Of a stretch of DNA of 32,806 nt, positions 14,256 to 22,135 are shown piece by piece. The notes beneath the pieces are model-generated. The model worked only from the letters and a program-made list of their open reading frames with translations, made no database searches and had not been told where the DNA came from. The first letter of the stretch is position 1, and every line of letters starts with the position of its first letter. This DNA is from JAZGBC01 sp036444495. GTDB lineage: Bacteria; Pseudomonadota; Alphaproteobacteria; Kiloniellales; J153. The stretch lies in the NCBI GenBank assembly GCA_036444495.1, contig JAZGBC010000207.1, forward strand, positions 1 to 32,806, written 5' to 3'. The translations under genes were made by a program, and so were the position numbers.

Positions 14256-17200
14256 GTGACGCAGTTCACGAAGCTTCGGCTCACGGGGTTCAAGTCCTTT
14301 GTCGACCCGACGGAAATTCCGATCGAGCCGGGCGTCACCGGCGTCATCGGACCCAACGGCTGCGGCAAGTCGAACCTGGTCGAAGCCCTGCGCTGGGTCA
14401 TGGGCGAGAACTCGGCCAAGCGCATGCGCGGCGGCGAGATGGACGACGTCATCTTCTCCGGCACCGCGCAGCGCCCGGCACGCAACCTGGCCGAGGTCAC
14501 GATCCAACTCGACAACAGCGACCGCACCGCGCCCGCCATGTTCAACGAGCATGACAGCCTGGAGGTCGTGCGCCGCATCGAGCGCGGCAGCGGCTCCACC
14601 TACCGGGTCAACGGCAGGGAGGTGCGCGCGCGCGACGTGCAACTGCTCTTCGCCGACGCCGCCTCTGGCGCCCACTCCAGCGCCATGGTCAGCCAGGGGC
14701 GCATCGGGGCGCTGATCAACGCCAAACCGGCCGACCGCCGGGCCCTGCTCGAAGAGGCGGCGGGCATCACCGGGCTGCACACGCGCCGGCACGAGGCCGA
14801 GTTGCGCCTGCGCGCGGCGGAAACCAATCTGGAGCGCCTGGACGACGTGATCGTCACCCTGGAGGTGCAACACAAGGGCCTCAAGAAGCAGGCCCGCCAG
14901 GCGACGCGCTATCGCAACATCGCCGACCAGATCCGGCGCAGCGAGGCCGTCGCGCTGCATCTGGAGGCCCAGGCCGCCAAGAACGTCCTGCGCCACAGCG
15001 AAAATCATCTGTCGCAGATCGAGCGCGAGGTCGCCGCGCTGACCGAAAGTGCCGCGGCGCGCGCGTCCGAGCAGGCCAATTCCGCGGCCGAACTGCCCGA
15101 GATGCGCAATCGCGAAGCGGCCGCCGCGGCCGGCCTGCAACGGCTTCTGGTGGACCGGGACAACCTGGACCGCGAGGAGGCCCAGATCGCCGCCGCCAAG
15201 GCCCGGGCCGAGGAGCGCCTGGTCCAACTCGAGGGCGACCGGACCCGGGCGCACGCCATCCTGGACGACGCCGCCGAAGCGCAGGAGCGCATGGAGCAGG
15301 AGCGCGCCCGTCTGGAATCGGCGGTCGCCGAGGAGGACGAGGCGATGCAAGCGGCCGAACAGGCGCGCGACAATGCGCTCTGGGCGGTCAACGACGAGGA
15401 AGGCGAGTTCAACACCCTGGCCGAGCGGCTGGCGGCCGACGAAGCCCGCGCCGCCGCGCTGGAGCGGAGCATAGCCGAAGCCACCGCGCGGCTCGAACGC
15501 CTGTGCGGACAGGCCGAGGGCGTTGCGCGCCAGCGCGAGCAGCTCGCCGCCGAGCGTCTGCCGGACGAACAACTGGAGGGCGCCAGGTCCGATGCCGCCG
15601 CAGCCGAAGCCGCGCTCGAACGCGCGCGCGGCGAGGCGGAAACAGCCGAGGCCGTCCAGGTGGGGACGCGCGCCGAGGAGGCCTCCACGCGCGAGGTCCT
15701 GCAGCAGGCCGAGGCCGAACGCGCCAAGCTGGACGCCGAGATCGCGGCACTCACCGCGCTCCTGGAGCCCGGGAGCGAGGGCGACTGGCCGCCGCTCATC
15801 GACCGGGTCACGGTGGAGCCGGGCTGCGAGGCGGCCCTGGGCGCGGCGCTCGGCGATGACATCTCCGCTCCCGCGGAGACCGCGGCGCCGGTGCATTGGG
15901 CCGCCCTGCCACCCTATGATACGCCCCCGCCCTTGCCCGAAGGCGCGGAACCGCTCAGCCGCTTCGTTCAAGGGCCCGATGCCTTGAACCGCCGCCTGTC
16001 GCAAATCGGTCTGCTGTCCGATGCCGCGGCCGGAGCGCGCCTACAGGCCGAGTTGACGCCGGGTCAGCGGCTGGTCACCAAGGAGGGTGCGCTGTGGCGC
16101 TGGGACGGCTTCACCGCCGCGGCCAATGCGCGCACCTCGGCGGCCAAGCGCCTGGAACAGCGCAACCGTCTCATGGAGTTGCGCGAAGCCTTGGGCGGGG
16201 CCGCGCAGGCGGCCGGCGAGGCCCGCGAGCTCCATGACGCTGCCCAGAGCGCGGCCGAGGCGGCCACCGCCGCCGAGCGCGCCGCGCGCGCGGCCGTCAG
16301 CTCCGCTTTCTCCACGCTGAACCTGGCGCGCGAGAGCCAGGCCGAGTTGGGGCAGAAGGCGGCGGCGCTCACTTCGCGCCTGACGGTGGCGGAGGAGACC
16401 GCCGAGCGCCTCGCCGCCGACATGGCCGAAAGCGAGTCTACGCTCGCCTTCCAGCGCGGCGAGATGAAAACCCTGCCCGATCTGGCCGATGGGCGGGACA
16501 GGCTGGGCGAGTTGCGCGAGAGCTTGGGGCAGAAGCGGGCCGAACTGGCACGCTGCCAGAGCAAGGCCGACCAACTGGCGCGCGAAGCCGAAACCCGCCA
16601 GCATCGCCTGCGCAGCATTGGCGAGGAACAGGCTTCCTGGCACCGGCGCCAGGAAGACTCCGAGCGCTATATCGCCGAGCTCGACCAGCGGCTGGCGGCC
16701 ACGGGCCGCGAAATCGAGACGCTATCCCTGCGCCCCGACGAGATGATCGAACGGCGCGACGCCCTGGCGACCGAGATCGAGCGCGCCGAGGCCCGGCGCA
16801 AGGACGCGGCCGATGCCCTGGCCGTAGGCGAGACCGGGCTGGCCGCCGCCGACAAGGCGCTCAAGGAAGCGGAGCAGACCCTGGCCGGCGCGCGGGAGAA
16901 CCGCATCCGCGCCGAGGCCGCCGTGACCCAGGCCCAGCAGGTGCTCGCCAACATCACCGGGCGGGTGCGCGAACGCCTGGACTGCGCGCTCGATGAGGTG
17001 CTGGAAGTGGCCGAGGCCGATCCCGGGCAGGAGCTGCCCACCCTGGAGGAGGTCGAGACCAAGCTCACCCGCCTGACGCGCGAGCGCGACAATATGGGGC
17101 CGGTCAACCTGCGCGCCGAGACCGAGGCCAAGGAACTGGACCAGCAGATCACCGGCATGCAGACAGAGCGCGCCGATCTGGTCGCCGCCATCGGCCGCCT

Positions 17201-17720
17201 GCGCCAAGGCATCGCCAGCCTGAACCGGGAGGGCCGCGAGCGGCTGCTGGCCGCCTTCGAGCAGGTCAACAAGCACTTCTCCGAGCTTTTCGTCCGGCTG
17301 TTCGGCGGCGGGCGGGCGCACCTGAAGCTGACCGAGGAGGAGGACCCGCTGGAAGCCGGCCTGGAGATCCTGGCCAGCCCACCCGGCAAGCGCCTGCAGG
17401 TCATGTCCCTGCTCTCGGGCGGCGAACAGGCCCTGACCGCGCTGTCCCTGCTCTTTGCCGTGTTCCTGACCAATCCGGCGCCGATTTGCGTGCTCGACGA
17501 GGTAGACGCGCCGCTCGACGACGCCAATGTGGACCGCTTCTGCAGCCTCTTGGAAGAGCTCTGCCACAGCGGAACGACGCGCTTCCTGGTCATCACCCAC
17601 CACCGCATGACCATGGCCCGGGTCGACCGCCTGTTCGGCGTCACCATGGCCGAGCGGGGCGTCAGCGACCTGGTCTCGGTGGATCTGGGAACGGCCGAAG
17701 AATTGCGCGAAAGCGCCTGA
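14256..17720 (+). CDS. smc: chromosome segregation ATPase SMC
   Basis: This 1154-residue SMC protein forms the core of the bacterial condensin complex with ScpA and ScpB, which compacts and separates chromosomes. The Walker A motif is GPNGCGKSN (residues 32-40). Long coiled coils flank a hinge at about residues 500-610 (DRVTVEPGCEAALGAALGDD). The C-terminal ATPase half has the signature LSGGEQALTALSLLFA (from residue 1053) and Walker B with VLDEVDAPLDDAN near residue 1081. It starts at GTG 14256, preceded by a strong GAGGAG Shine-Dalgarno. The coiled-coil regions are extremely alanine- and glutamate-rich. It follows the DsbA-like gene by 16 nt and is followed by the promoter of the F0 operon. 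Confidence 0.97.
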   Translation: MTQFTKLRLTGFKSFVDPTEIPIEPGVTGVIGPNGCGKSNLVEALRWVMGENSAKRMRGGEMDDVIFSGTAQRPARNLAEVTIQLDNSDRTAPAMFNEHDSLEVVRRIERGSGSTYRVNGREVRARDVQLLFADAASGAHSSAMVSQGRIGALINAKPADRRALLEEAAGITGLHTRRHEAELRLRAAETNLERLDDVIVTLEVQHKGLKKQARQATRYRNIADQIRRSEAVALHLEAQAAKNVLRHSENHLSQIEREVAALTESAAARASEQANSAAELPEMRNREAAAAAGLQRLLVDRDNLDREEAQIAAAKARAEERLVQLEGDRTRAHAILDDAAEAQERMEQERARLESAVAEEDEAMQAAEQARDNALWAVNDEEGEFNTLAERLAADEARAAALERSIAEATARLERLCGQAEGVARQREQLAAERLPDEQLEGARSDAAAAEAALERARGEAETAEAVQVGTRAEEASTREVLQQAEAERAKLDAEIAALTALLEPGSEGDWPPLIDRVTVEPGCEAALGAALGDDISAPAETAAPVHWAALPPYDTPPPLPEGAEPLSRFVQGPDALNRRLSQIGLLSDAAAGARLQAELTPGQRLVTKEGALWRWDGFTAAANARTSAAKRLEQRNRLMELREALGGAAQAAGEARELHDAAQSAAEAATAAERAARAAVSSAFSTLNLARESQAELGQKAAALTSRLTVAEETAERLAADMAESESTLAFQRGEMKTLPDLADGRDRLGELRESLGQKRAELARCQSKADQLAREAETRQHRLRSIGEEQASWHRRQEDSERYIAELDQRLAATGREIETLSLRPDEMIERRDALATEIERAEARRKDAADALAVGETGLAAADKALKEAEQTLAGARENRIRAEAAVTQAQQVLANITGRVRERLDCALDEVLEVAEADPGQELPTLEEVETKLTRLTRERDNMGPVNLRAETEAKELDQQITGMQTERADLVAAIGRLRQGIASLNREGRERLLAAFEQVNKHFSELFVRLFGGGRAHLKLTEEEDPLEAGLEILASPPGKRLQVMSLLSGGEQALTALSLLFAVFLTNPAPICVLDEVDAPLDDANVDRFCSLLEELCHSGTTRFLVITHHRMTMARVDRLFGVTMAERGVSDLVSVDLGTAEELRESA

Positions 17721-17786
17721 TGACGGCCTCGTCCGAAACGGCGTCACAGCCGCAATTTTCCGCCAAAAACCGGCGCTCGGCCCGCC

Positions 17787-17815
17787 TTGACAGGCCCCGA
17801 CCCGCTCACTAAGGT
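17787..17815 (+). promoter_or_regulatory. sigma-70 promoter of the F0 ATP synthase operon
   Basis: A consensus -35 TTGACA (17787-17792) is followed after exactly 17 bp by a -10-like TAAGGT (17810-17815). Transcription would begin near 17822, leaving a G-rich leader of about 98 nt before atpI. Confidence 0.65.
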
Positions 17816-17919
17816 GCGCGCGATTTTCGGCCCCGGTGGCGGTCGATCCCGAGAGGATCAGGGCCAAATGGGTGGAGACTTGGGGGCTAATGGGGGGAGA
17901 CGGCAGGGGCTAAGCGCCC

Positions 17920-18270
17920 ATGAATGAAAAGTCGCCCCCACCTTCTCCTGACGACCTCGATACGAGACTTCGCACGGCCCAGGCCAAGCAAAGCGAGCTC
18001 AAGGACGGGACCGGCCGGGTGTCCCGGACCAGCGGTCTTGGTTTCGCCCTTCGCATCGGGACCGAATTGGTCGCGGGGGTCGCCGTTGGGACCGGTATCG
18101 GCCTGCTGTTGGATTCGTGGCTCGACACCGGGCCTTTGTTTATGATCCTGTTGTTCTTTCTCGGAGCCGGGGCCGGAATGTTGAACGTCTACCGGACCGT
18201 GTCGAGAATCGGGCACGCAGTCGGGTATGAAAAGAAGAACGAGGACGAGACCTCGGACACGGAACGATAA
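17920..18270 (+). CDS. atpI: ATP synthase protein I
   Basis: This 116-residue small membrane protein is encoded first in the F0 operon. AtpI is thought to help assemble the c-ring and is not part of the final enzyme. Two transmembrane helices are visible (LVAGVAVGTGIGLLLDSWL and FMILLFFLGAGAGMLNVY) between a charged N-terminal region and a charged C-terminal tail (EKKNEDETSD). The GxxxGxxxD pattern in the first helix and the downstream GAGAGMLNVYR are typical of the family. The leader is unusually rich in G. Spacing to atpB is 48 nt. Confidence 0.92.
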   Translation: MNEKSPPPSPDDLDTRLRTAQAKQSELKDGTGRVSRTSGLGFALRIGTELVAGVAVGTGIGLLLDSWLDTGPLFMILLFFLGAGAGMLNVYRTVSRIGHAVGYEKKNEDETSDTER

Positions 18271-18318
18271 GGCCGGGCCGGCCGGTTACGAGCCGGCAAA
18301 CGGGGGAACGGGGTAAGC

Positions 18319-19080
18319 GTGGCAGTCGAATCCGAAGGCGCGGGCCACAGCCCGCTGGCACAATTCGAGATTAAACCGCTGATCCCGTTTCGGGTCGGCG
18401 AGTTCGACCTGTCGTTCACCAACTCCGCCCTGTTCATGGTGATAGCCGTCGTTCTCGCCACTGGCTTCCTCATGCTCGGCACGCGTCGAGGCGCATTGGT
18501 GCCCGGGCGTTGGCAGTCGGTGGCGGAACTCTCTTACGAGTTCATCGCCAACATGATTCGCGACAACGTGGGGCAGGAGGGACGCAAATACTTCCCCTTC
18601 ATCTTCACCCTGTTCATGTTCGTGTTCTTCGGAAACATGCTGGGCATGATGCCCTACAGCTTCACCTACACCAGCCACATCATCGTCACCTTCGGCATGG
18701 CCGCGGCGGTTTTCGTGGGCGTGACGGTGATCGGGTTCATGAAGCACGGAATCCGCTTCCTGGGCTTCCTGCTGCCGAGCGGAATCCCGATCTACATGGC
18801 GCCGTTGATCATCCCGATCGAAATACTGTCGTATTTCACGCGGCCGGTCAGCCTGGCGCTCCGCCTGTTCGCCAACATGACGGCGGGCCACACCATGCTC
18901 AAGGTGTTCGCGAGCTTCGTGTTGCCCATGGGCAGCGCGTTTTTCATCGTCGGTGGCGTCATTCCCTTCGCCCTGATCGCGGCGTTGACCGGGCTGGAGC
19001 TCATCATCGCCTTTCTGCAGGCCTATGTGTTTACGATTCTCACCTGCGTCTATCTCAATGATGCGCTACACATGCACTAG
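18319..19080 (+). CDS. atpB: F0F1 ATP synthase subunit a
   Basis: This 253-residue membrane subunit provides the proton half-channels against the c-ring. The essential arginine is R182 in the block PVSLALRLFANMTAGHTML, and the following helices include FALIAALTGLELIIAFLQAYVF. The N-terminal HSPLAQFEIKPLIPF-like segment (GHSPLAQFEIKPLIPF) is normal for alphaproteobacteria. The start is GTG 18319. It is the second gene of the F0 operon, with 75 nt to atpE containing a good Shine-Dalgarno (AGGAG). Confidence 0.97.
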   Translation: MAVESEGAGHSPLAQFEIKPLIPFRVGEFDLSFTNSALFMVIAVVLATGFLMLGTRRGALVPGRWQSVAELSYEFIANMIRDNVGQEGRKYFPFIFTLFMFVFFGNMLGMMPYSFTYTSHIIVTFGMAAAVFVGVTVIGFMKHGIRFLGFLLPSGIPIYMAPLIIPIEILSYFTRPVSLALRLFANMTAGHTMLKVFASFVLPMGSAFFIVGGVIPFALIAALTGLELIIAFLQAYVFTILTCVYLNDALHMH

Positions 19081-19155
19081 AGAGGCGCGAGGGGCGCGGA
19101 TCGCTGGCTTGGAAACAATCGGTTAAATCGCCTTTGCAAGAATGAGGAGCAGGAG

Positions 19156-19383
19156 ATGGAAGTAGAAGCTGCAAAGCTGATCGGTGCGGGTTTGGCCGTG
19201 GTCGGCCTGGGTGGCGTCGGCGTGGGCATCGGCAATATTTTCTCGTCCATGATTGCCTCGGGCGCCCGCAACCCCGCCGCAATCCCGACGGTCCAAACCT
19301 TTATGTGGATTGGATTCGCGCTGGTCGAGGCGGTGGCGCTCTACGCCCTGCTGATCGCGCTCCTGCTTCTGTTCGTGTTCTAA
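19156..19383 (+). CDS. atpE: F0F1 ATP synthase subunit c
   Basis: This 75-residue hairpin of two transmembrane helices forms the rotating c-ring. The proton-binding carboxylate is E58 in FALVEAVALYALL. The polar loop is SGARNPAA, which contacts the F1 stalk. The first helix is glycine-rich (GLAVVGLGGVGVGIGN). There is no sodium-binding pattern (no Q in helix 1 with ES in helix 2), so it is probably proton-coupled. A strong AGGAG ribosome site 8-12 nt upstream fits the need for many copies per enzyme. Confidence 0.97.
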   Translation: MEVEAAKLIGAGLAVVGLGGVGVGIGNIFSSMIASGARNPAAIPTVQTFMWIGFALVEAVALYALLIALLLLFVF

Positions 19384-19418
19384 GCCGGCGCGCGTTTGCG
19401 GCTTAGTATCCTCAGATC

Positions 19419-19910
19419 ATGCCCCAGTTCGACCCGACAACCTTCTCGCCCCAGCTATTCTGGCTGCTGGTCACCTTCGCCGTGTTGTTCGTGGCGATGT
19501 GGCGCTATGCGCTGCCGAGGATATCCAACATTTTAGAGGACCGCCAAACGCGCATCGACAACGACCTCAAGAAGGCCACGACGGTCAAAGGGGAAGCCGA
19601 CGAGGTGCTGGCGGAATACGAGAAGGCACTGGCCGAGGCGCGCGACAAGGCCGCCGCTGCCATCAAACAGGCGAGCGACCAGATGGCGGCCGAGAACGCC
19701 AAGCACCACGAGGCTTTCGGCAAAGAGCTGGCGGATAAGACGCGCCAAGCCGAGTTGCGCATCATGGCGGCCAAGGATGAGGCGCTGGACGGCCTGGGCG
19801 CCATGGCGGCCGAAGTAGCCGCGGCCGCCACGGCCAAACTGATCGGCAGCGAGCCACCCGCCGAGCAGGTCAGAAAGGCCGTCGAAGAAACCCTGAGGAA
19901 CCGCGGCTGA
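19419..19910 (+). CDS. atpF2: F0F1 ATP synthase subunit b' (second b-type stalk subunit)
   Basis: This 163-residue peripheral stalk subunit has one N-terminal transmembrane helix (LFWLLVTFAVLFVAMWRYALP) followed by a long alanine/lysine/glutamate helix that pairs with subunit b. It begins PQFDPTTFSPQLFWL, the typical b' N-terminus of alphaproteobacteria and photosynthetic bacteria. Having two different b subunits in place of a b homodimer is standard in this group. The stop codon and the atpF start overlap by 1 nt (TGATG), which should keep the two subunits in balance. Confidence 0.95.
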   Translation: MPQFDPTTFSPQLFWLLVTFAVLFVAMWRYALPRISNILEDRQTRIDNDLKKATTVKGEADEVLAEYEKALAEARDKAAAAIKQASDQMAAENAKHHEAFGKELADKTRQAELRIMAAKDEALDGLGAMAAEVAAAATAKLIGSEPPAEQVRKAVEETLRNRG

Positions 19911-20392
19911 TGCTGGAAGATCCGGCATTCTGGGTCGCTATCGCTTTCATCGTCTTCGTGGGGCTCGCGGCCCGGCCGGTCGCGCGCGCCCTGTTCCATG
20001 CCCTGGATGCCAGGGCGGATCGAATCCGCGGCGAGATCGAAGAGGCGCAGAACCTGCGCGAAGAGGCCCAGAAGCTGCTGGCCGAATACAAGCGCAAGCA
20101 GCGCGACGCTCTCAAGGAGGCCGAAGAGATCGCCGCCCACGCCAAGGTCGAGGCAGAGCGCCTTCAGAAGCAGGCCGAGCAGGACCTGGAGGCTTCGCTC
20201 AAGCGCCGTGAAGCCGCCGCCGTCGACAAGATCGCCCAGGCCGAGACCGAGGCCCTCAAGGAGGTGCGGCATCAGGCCGTGGACCTGGCCGTGGCGGCCA
20301 CCGCCCGCCTGATCTCGGAGGGCCTGGACAAGGAAAAGGCCGACGCCATGATCGACCAGGCGGTCCAGAACCTCTCCGGAAAATTACACTGA
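19910..20392 (+). CDS. atpF: F0F1 ATP synthase subunit b
   Basis: This 160-residue stalk subunit has an N-terminal helix (FWVAIAFIVFVGLAARPVA) followed by a highly charged coiled coil (EIEEAQNLREEAQKLLAEYK). It pairs with b' to form the peripheral stator linking F0 to F1. It is the last gene of the operon. The F1 genes (delta, alpha, gamma, beta, epsilon) are not in this window, in keeping with the split F0/F1 arrangement of alphaproteobacteria. A 303-nt gene-free and unusually AT-rich stretch follows. Confidence 0.96.
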   Translation: MLEDPAFWVAIAFIVFVGLAARPVARALFHALDARADRIRGEIEEAQNLREEAQKLLAEYKRKQRDALKEAEEIAAHAKVEAERLQKQAEQDLEASLKRREAAAVDKIAQAETEALKEVRHQAVDLAVAATARLISEGLDKEKADAMIDQAVQNLSGKLH

Positions 20393-20695
20393 CTTATACC
20401 AACGGTCCTTGATATTACCCCCGATTGAATAACTTTTGGCGCCTACACGCCGGGGTTTTCGAAGTCCGGCAGGGCGCAAATCAGTATATGATTAAATTCC
20501 TGTACTAATCGAGGAATTAGGCCTTTTTTGCCTCTAGTCCCCGCCAACTTAACGGCAGCTTCACCATTTCCAAAGATGCTGCCAAGTGCCCGAAAAGCCT
20601 TGGGAATCCCCTGACCGGCCGGCGTCACGAGATAGCCGCGGCCCGGGGCGGCCCAAGCTTCGGATTGGATTGGACTCGATCACTGGCGCGGGGCG
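20393..20695. other. AT-rich gene-free gap between atpF and the pentapeptide gene
   Basis: This 303-nt stretch is clearly richer in A and T (for example around 20410-20550) than its neighbours. It carries copy 2 of the dispersed 19-bp element at its left end. A 61-codon minus-strand frame at 20443-20628 starts with GTG, has no ribosome site and is not recognised. I see no terminator with a convincing stem and T-run, and no promoter I would defend for the pentapeptide gene. Confidence 0.5.
20396..20414 (-). repeat. dispersed 19-bp element, copy 2
   Basis: On the minus strand this reads TATCAAGGACCGTTGGTAT, fitting TATCAA-N6-TTGGTAT exactly. It begins 4 nt after the atpF stop codon. Its central 6 bp differ from the other copies. 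Confidence 0.6.
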
Positions 20696-22114
20696 ATGCC
20701 GGAGTCGCATGACCACGAGGAAGACGAGTTTGACTGGGTCAAGCCCGACCCGGCGGAACTCAAGGAAATCCTTCGGCTGCATGAGCTCTTCGTAAGCAAG
20801 GGGGCCGGCGGCCGGCGCGCGTCCTTGACGTTCAAGGACCTCTCGAGCCTGGACTTGAGCAACAAGAACCTCGCCGAGGCCGACCTCACCGGCGCCAAGG
20901 TGCGCCAGGCCCGCCTCATCAAGACCTCGTTCTACCGGGCCAACCTCTATTGCGCCGATCTGCGCATGGCGAACCTGCAGGGCGCCAACCTCGGACGTGC
21001 CGATCTTCGGGGGATCTGCCTACGCGGCGCCGATCTGACGGATGCGGTGCTTTCCAACGCCGATCTGCGGCAAGCTTCGCTGGCGCGCTACAACAGCGCT
21101 GGCAGCCCCACCATGGTGGAACACCCCGAGATGTCGGCGCAACTGACCGCCATTGTGGCCAAACGCGCCGATCTGTCGGGCGCGCTGGTATCCCACTCGT
21201 TCCTGCTGCAGGCCGACCTGACGGATGCGGACTTGAGCGGTGTGGACCTGTCCAGCGCCGACTTGCGGAATTCGGTACTGGTGGGCGCCAATCTGGAGAA
21301 CGCCAACCTGCACAATGCGAACCTGGGCGGCGCCTCGCTGGCCGGCGCGAACCTTACCCATGCCGAAATTAGCGGGGCCCAGTTCATGGGCGCGGATCTG
21401 CGCGGCGCGGTGCTGGATGCGGAAGCCAGGGAAAGTGACGCCCTCAGATTCGCCATCCTGCCGAACGCCATGAACCTGGACGGAGCCGAATTCCAGAACT
21501 TGCTCGCTCAGCACCAGCTCTGGCTGGATTCCTCGAGCAAGGACGGCGTGCGGGCCAACCTGAACGACATGGATTTGAGCAGTCGAAGCCTGAGCGGGGT
21601 CAATCTGGCGGTCGCCCAGATGGAGGCCTGTGTCCTGCACGACACCGATCTGTCGAAAAGCGAACTGGCTATGGCCAATCTCGCCTTTGCGGACCTGCGC
21701 GCGGCCAACCTCAGTGGCTGCGACCTGCGGGGCATCAACCTGCAGCGCGCCACCCTCACCGGTGCAAACCTGGCCAAGGCCAATCTCTCCTCCGTCGAGC
21801 ACATCGGGGCACAGCATTTCGACAGCCCAGCCAATCTGGACCACGCGCGGCTTTGCGAGGCCAACCTGAGCGAAGCCAAGCTGCGCGGCGCCCGCCTGTT
21901 CGGAGCGGACCTGCGCGGCGCCGATTTGAGCAATAGCGATTTGTCGGGTGCCGACCTGCGCGGCGCCGACTTGGCCCGGGCCGACCTGCGTGGAGCCGAT
22001 CTCACCGACGCCAGGCTCGACGGCATAAACTTCGACAAGGCCAAACTGGACGGCGCCAAGGGTCTGCCCCGGAAACCGGCAACGCCCAAAAAGAGCCAGG
22101 GCAGCGCCGCCTAA
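20696..22114 (+). CDS. pentapeptide-repeat protein with two similar halves
   Basis: This 472-residue protein consists mostly of A(D/N)Lxx repeats, which fold into a right-handed beta-helix. There is no signal peptide or membrane helix, so it is probably cytoplasmic. An acidic N-terminus (SHDHEEDEFDW) precedes the motif LKEILRLHELFVSKGAGGRRASL (around H29), followed by KDLSSLDLSNKNLAEADL. A matching block recurs near residue 266-300: LLAQHQLWLDSSSKDGVRANL (H273), then DLSSRSLSGVNLA. Each block seems to cap one repeat solenoid, so the gene looks like an internal duplication. The C-terminus (KPATPKKSQGSAA) is basic and unstructured. The function is unknown; some pentapeptide proteins mimic DNA and protect gyrase, but nothing here shows that. 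It converges on gcvP with 21 nt between them. Confidence 0.88.
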   Translation: MPESHDHEEDEFDWVKPDPAELKEILRLHELFVSKGAGGRRASLTFKDLSSLDLSNKNLAEADLTGAKVRQARLIKTSFYRANLYCADLRMANLQGANLGRADLRGICLRGADLTDAVLSNADLRQASLARYNSAGSPTMVEHPEMSAQLTAIVAKRADLSGALVSHSFLLQADLTDADLSGVDLSSADLRNSVLVGANLENANLHNANLGGASLAGANLTHAEISGAQFMGADLRGAVLDAEARESDALRFAILPNAMNLDGAEFQNLLAQHQLWLDSSSKDGVRANLNDMDLSSRSLSGVNLAVAQMEACVLHDTDLSKSELAMANLAFADLRAANLSGCDLRGINLQRATLTGANLAKANLSSVEHIGAQHFDSPANLDHARLCEANLSEAKLRGARLFGADLRGADLSNSDLSGADLRGADLARADLRGADLTDARLDGINFDKAKLDGAKGLPRKPATPKKSQGSAA

Positions 22115-22135
22115 CCGCCTAAATCAGCCCGATCC

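Noticed and set aside
14223..16004. A 593-codon minus-strand open frame opposite smc
   Set aside because: It is a shadow of the GC-rich smc coding region; its translation is low-complexity Ala/Gly/Leu/Arg and no domain is visible.
17910..18216. Minus-strand frames opposite atpI
   Set aside because: They overlap a recognised membrane protein gene with a promoter and good context, and show no family features.
20443..20628. A 61-codon minus-strand reading frame in the AT-rich gap after atpF
   Set aside because: It starts with GTG, has no ribosome site, shows no family I recognise and lies in DNA of unusual composition. Conservation in relatives would be needed before calling it a gene.
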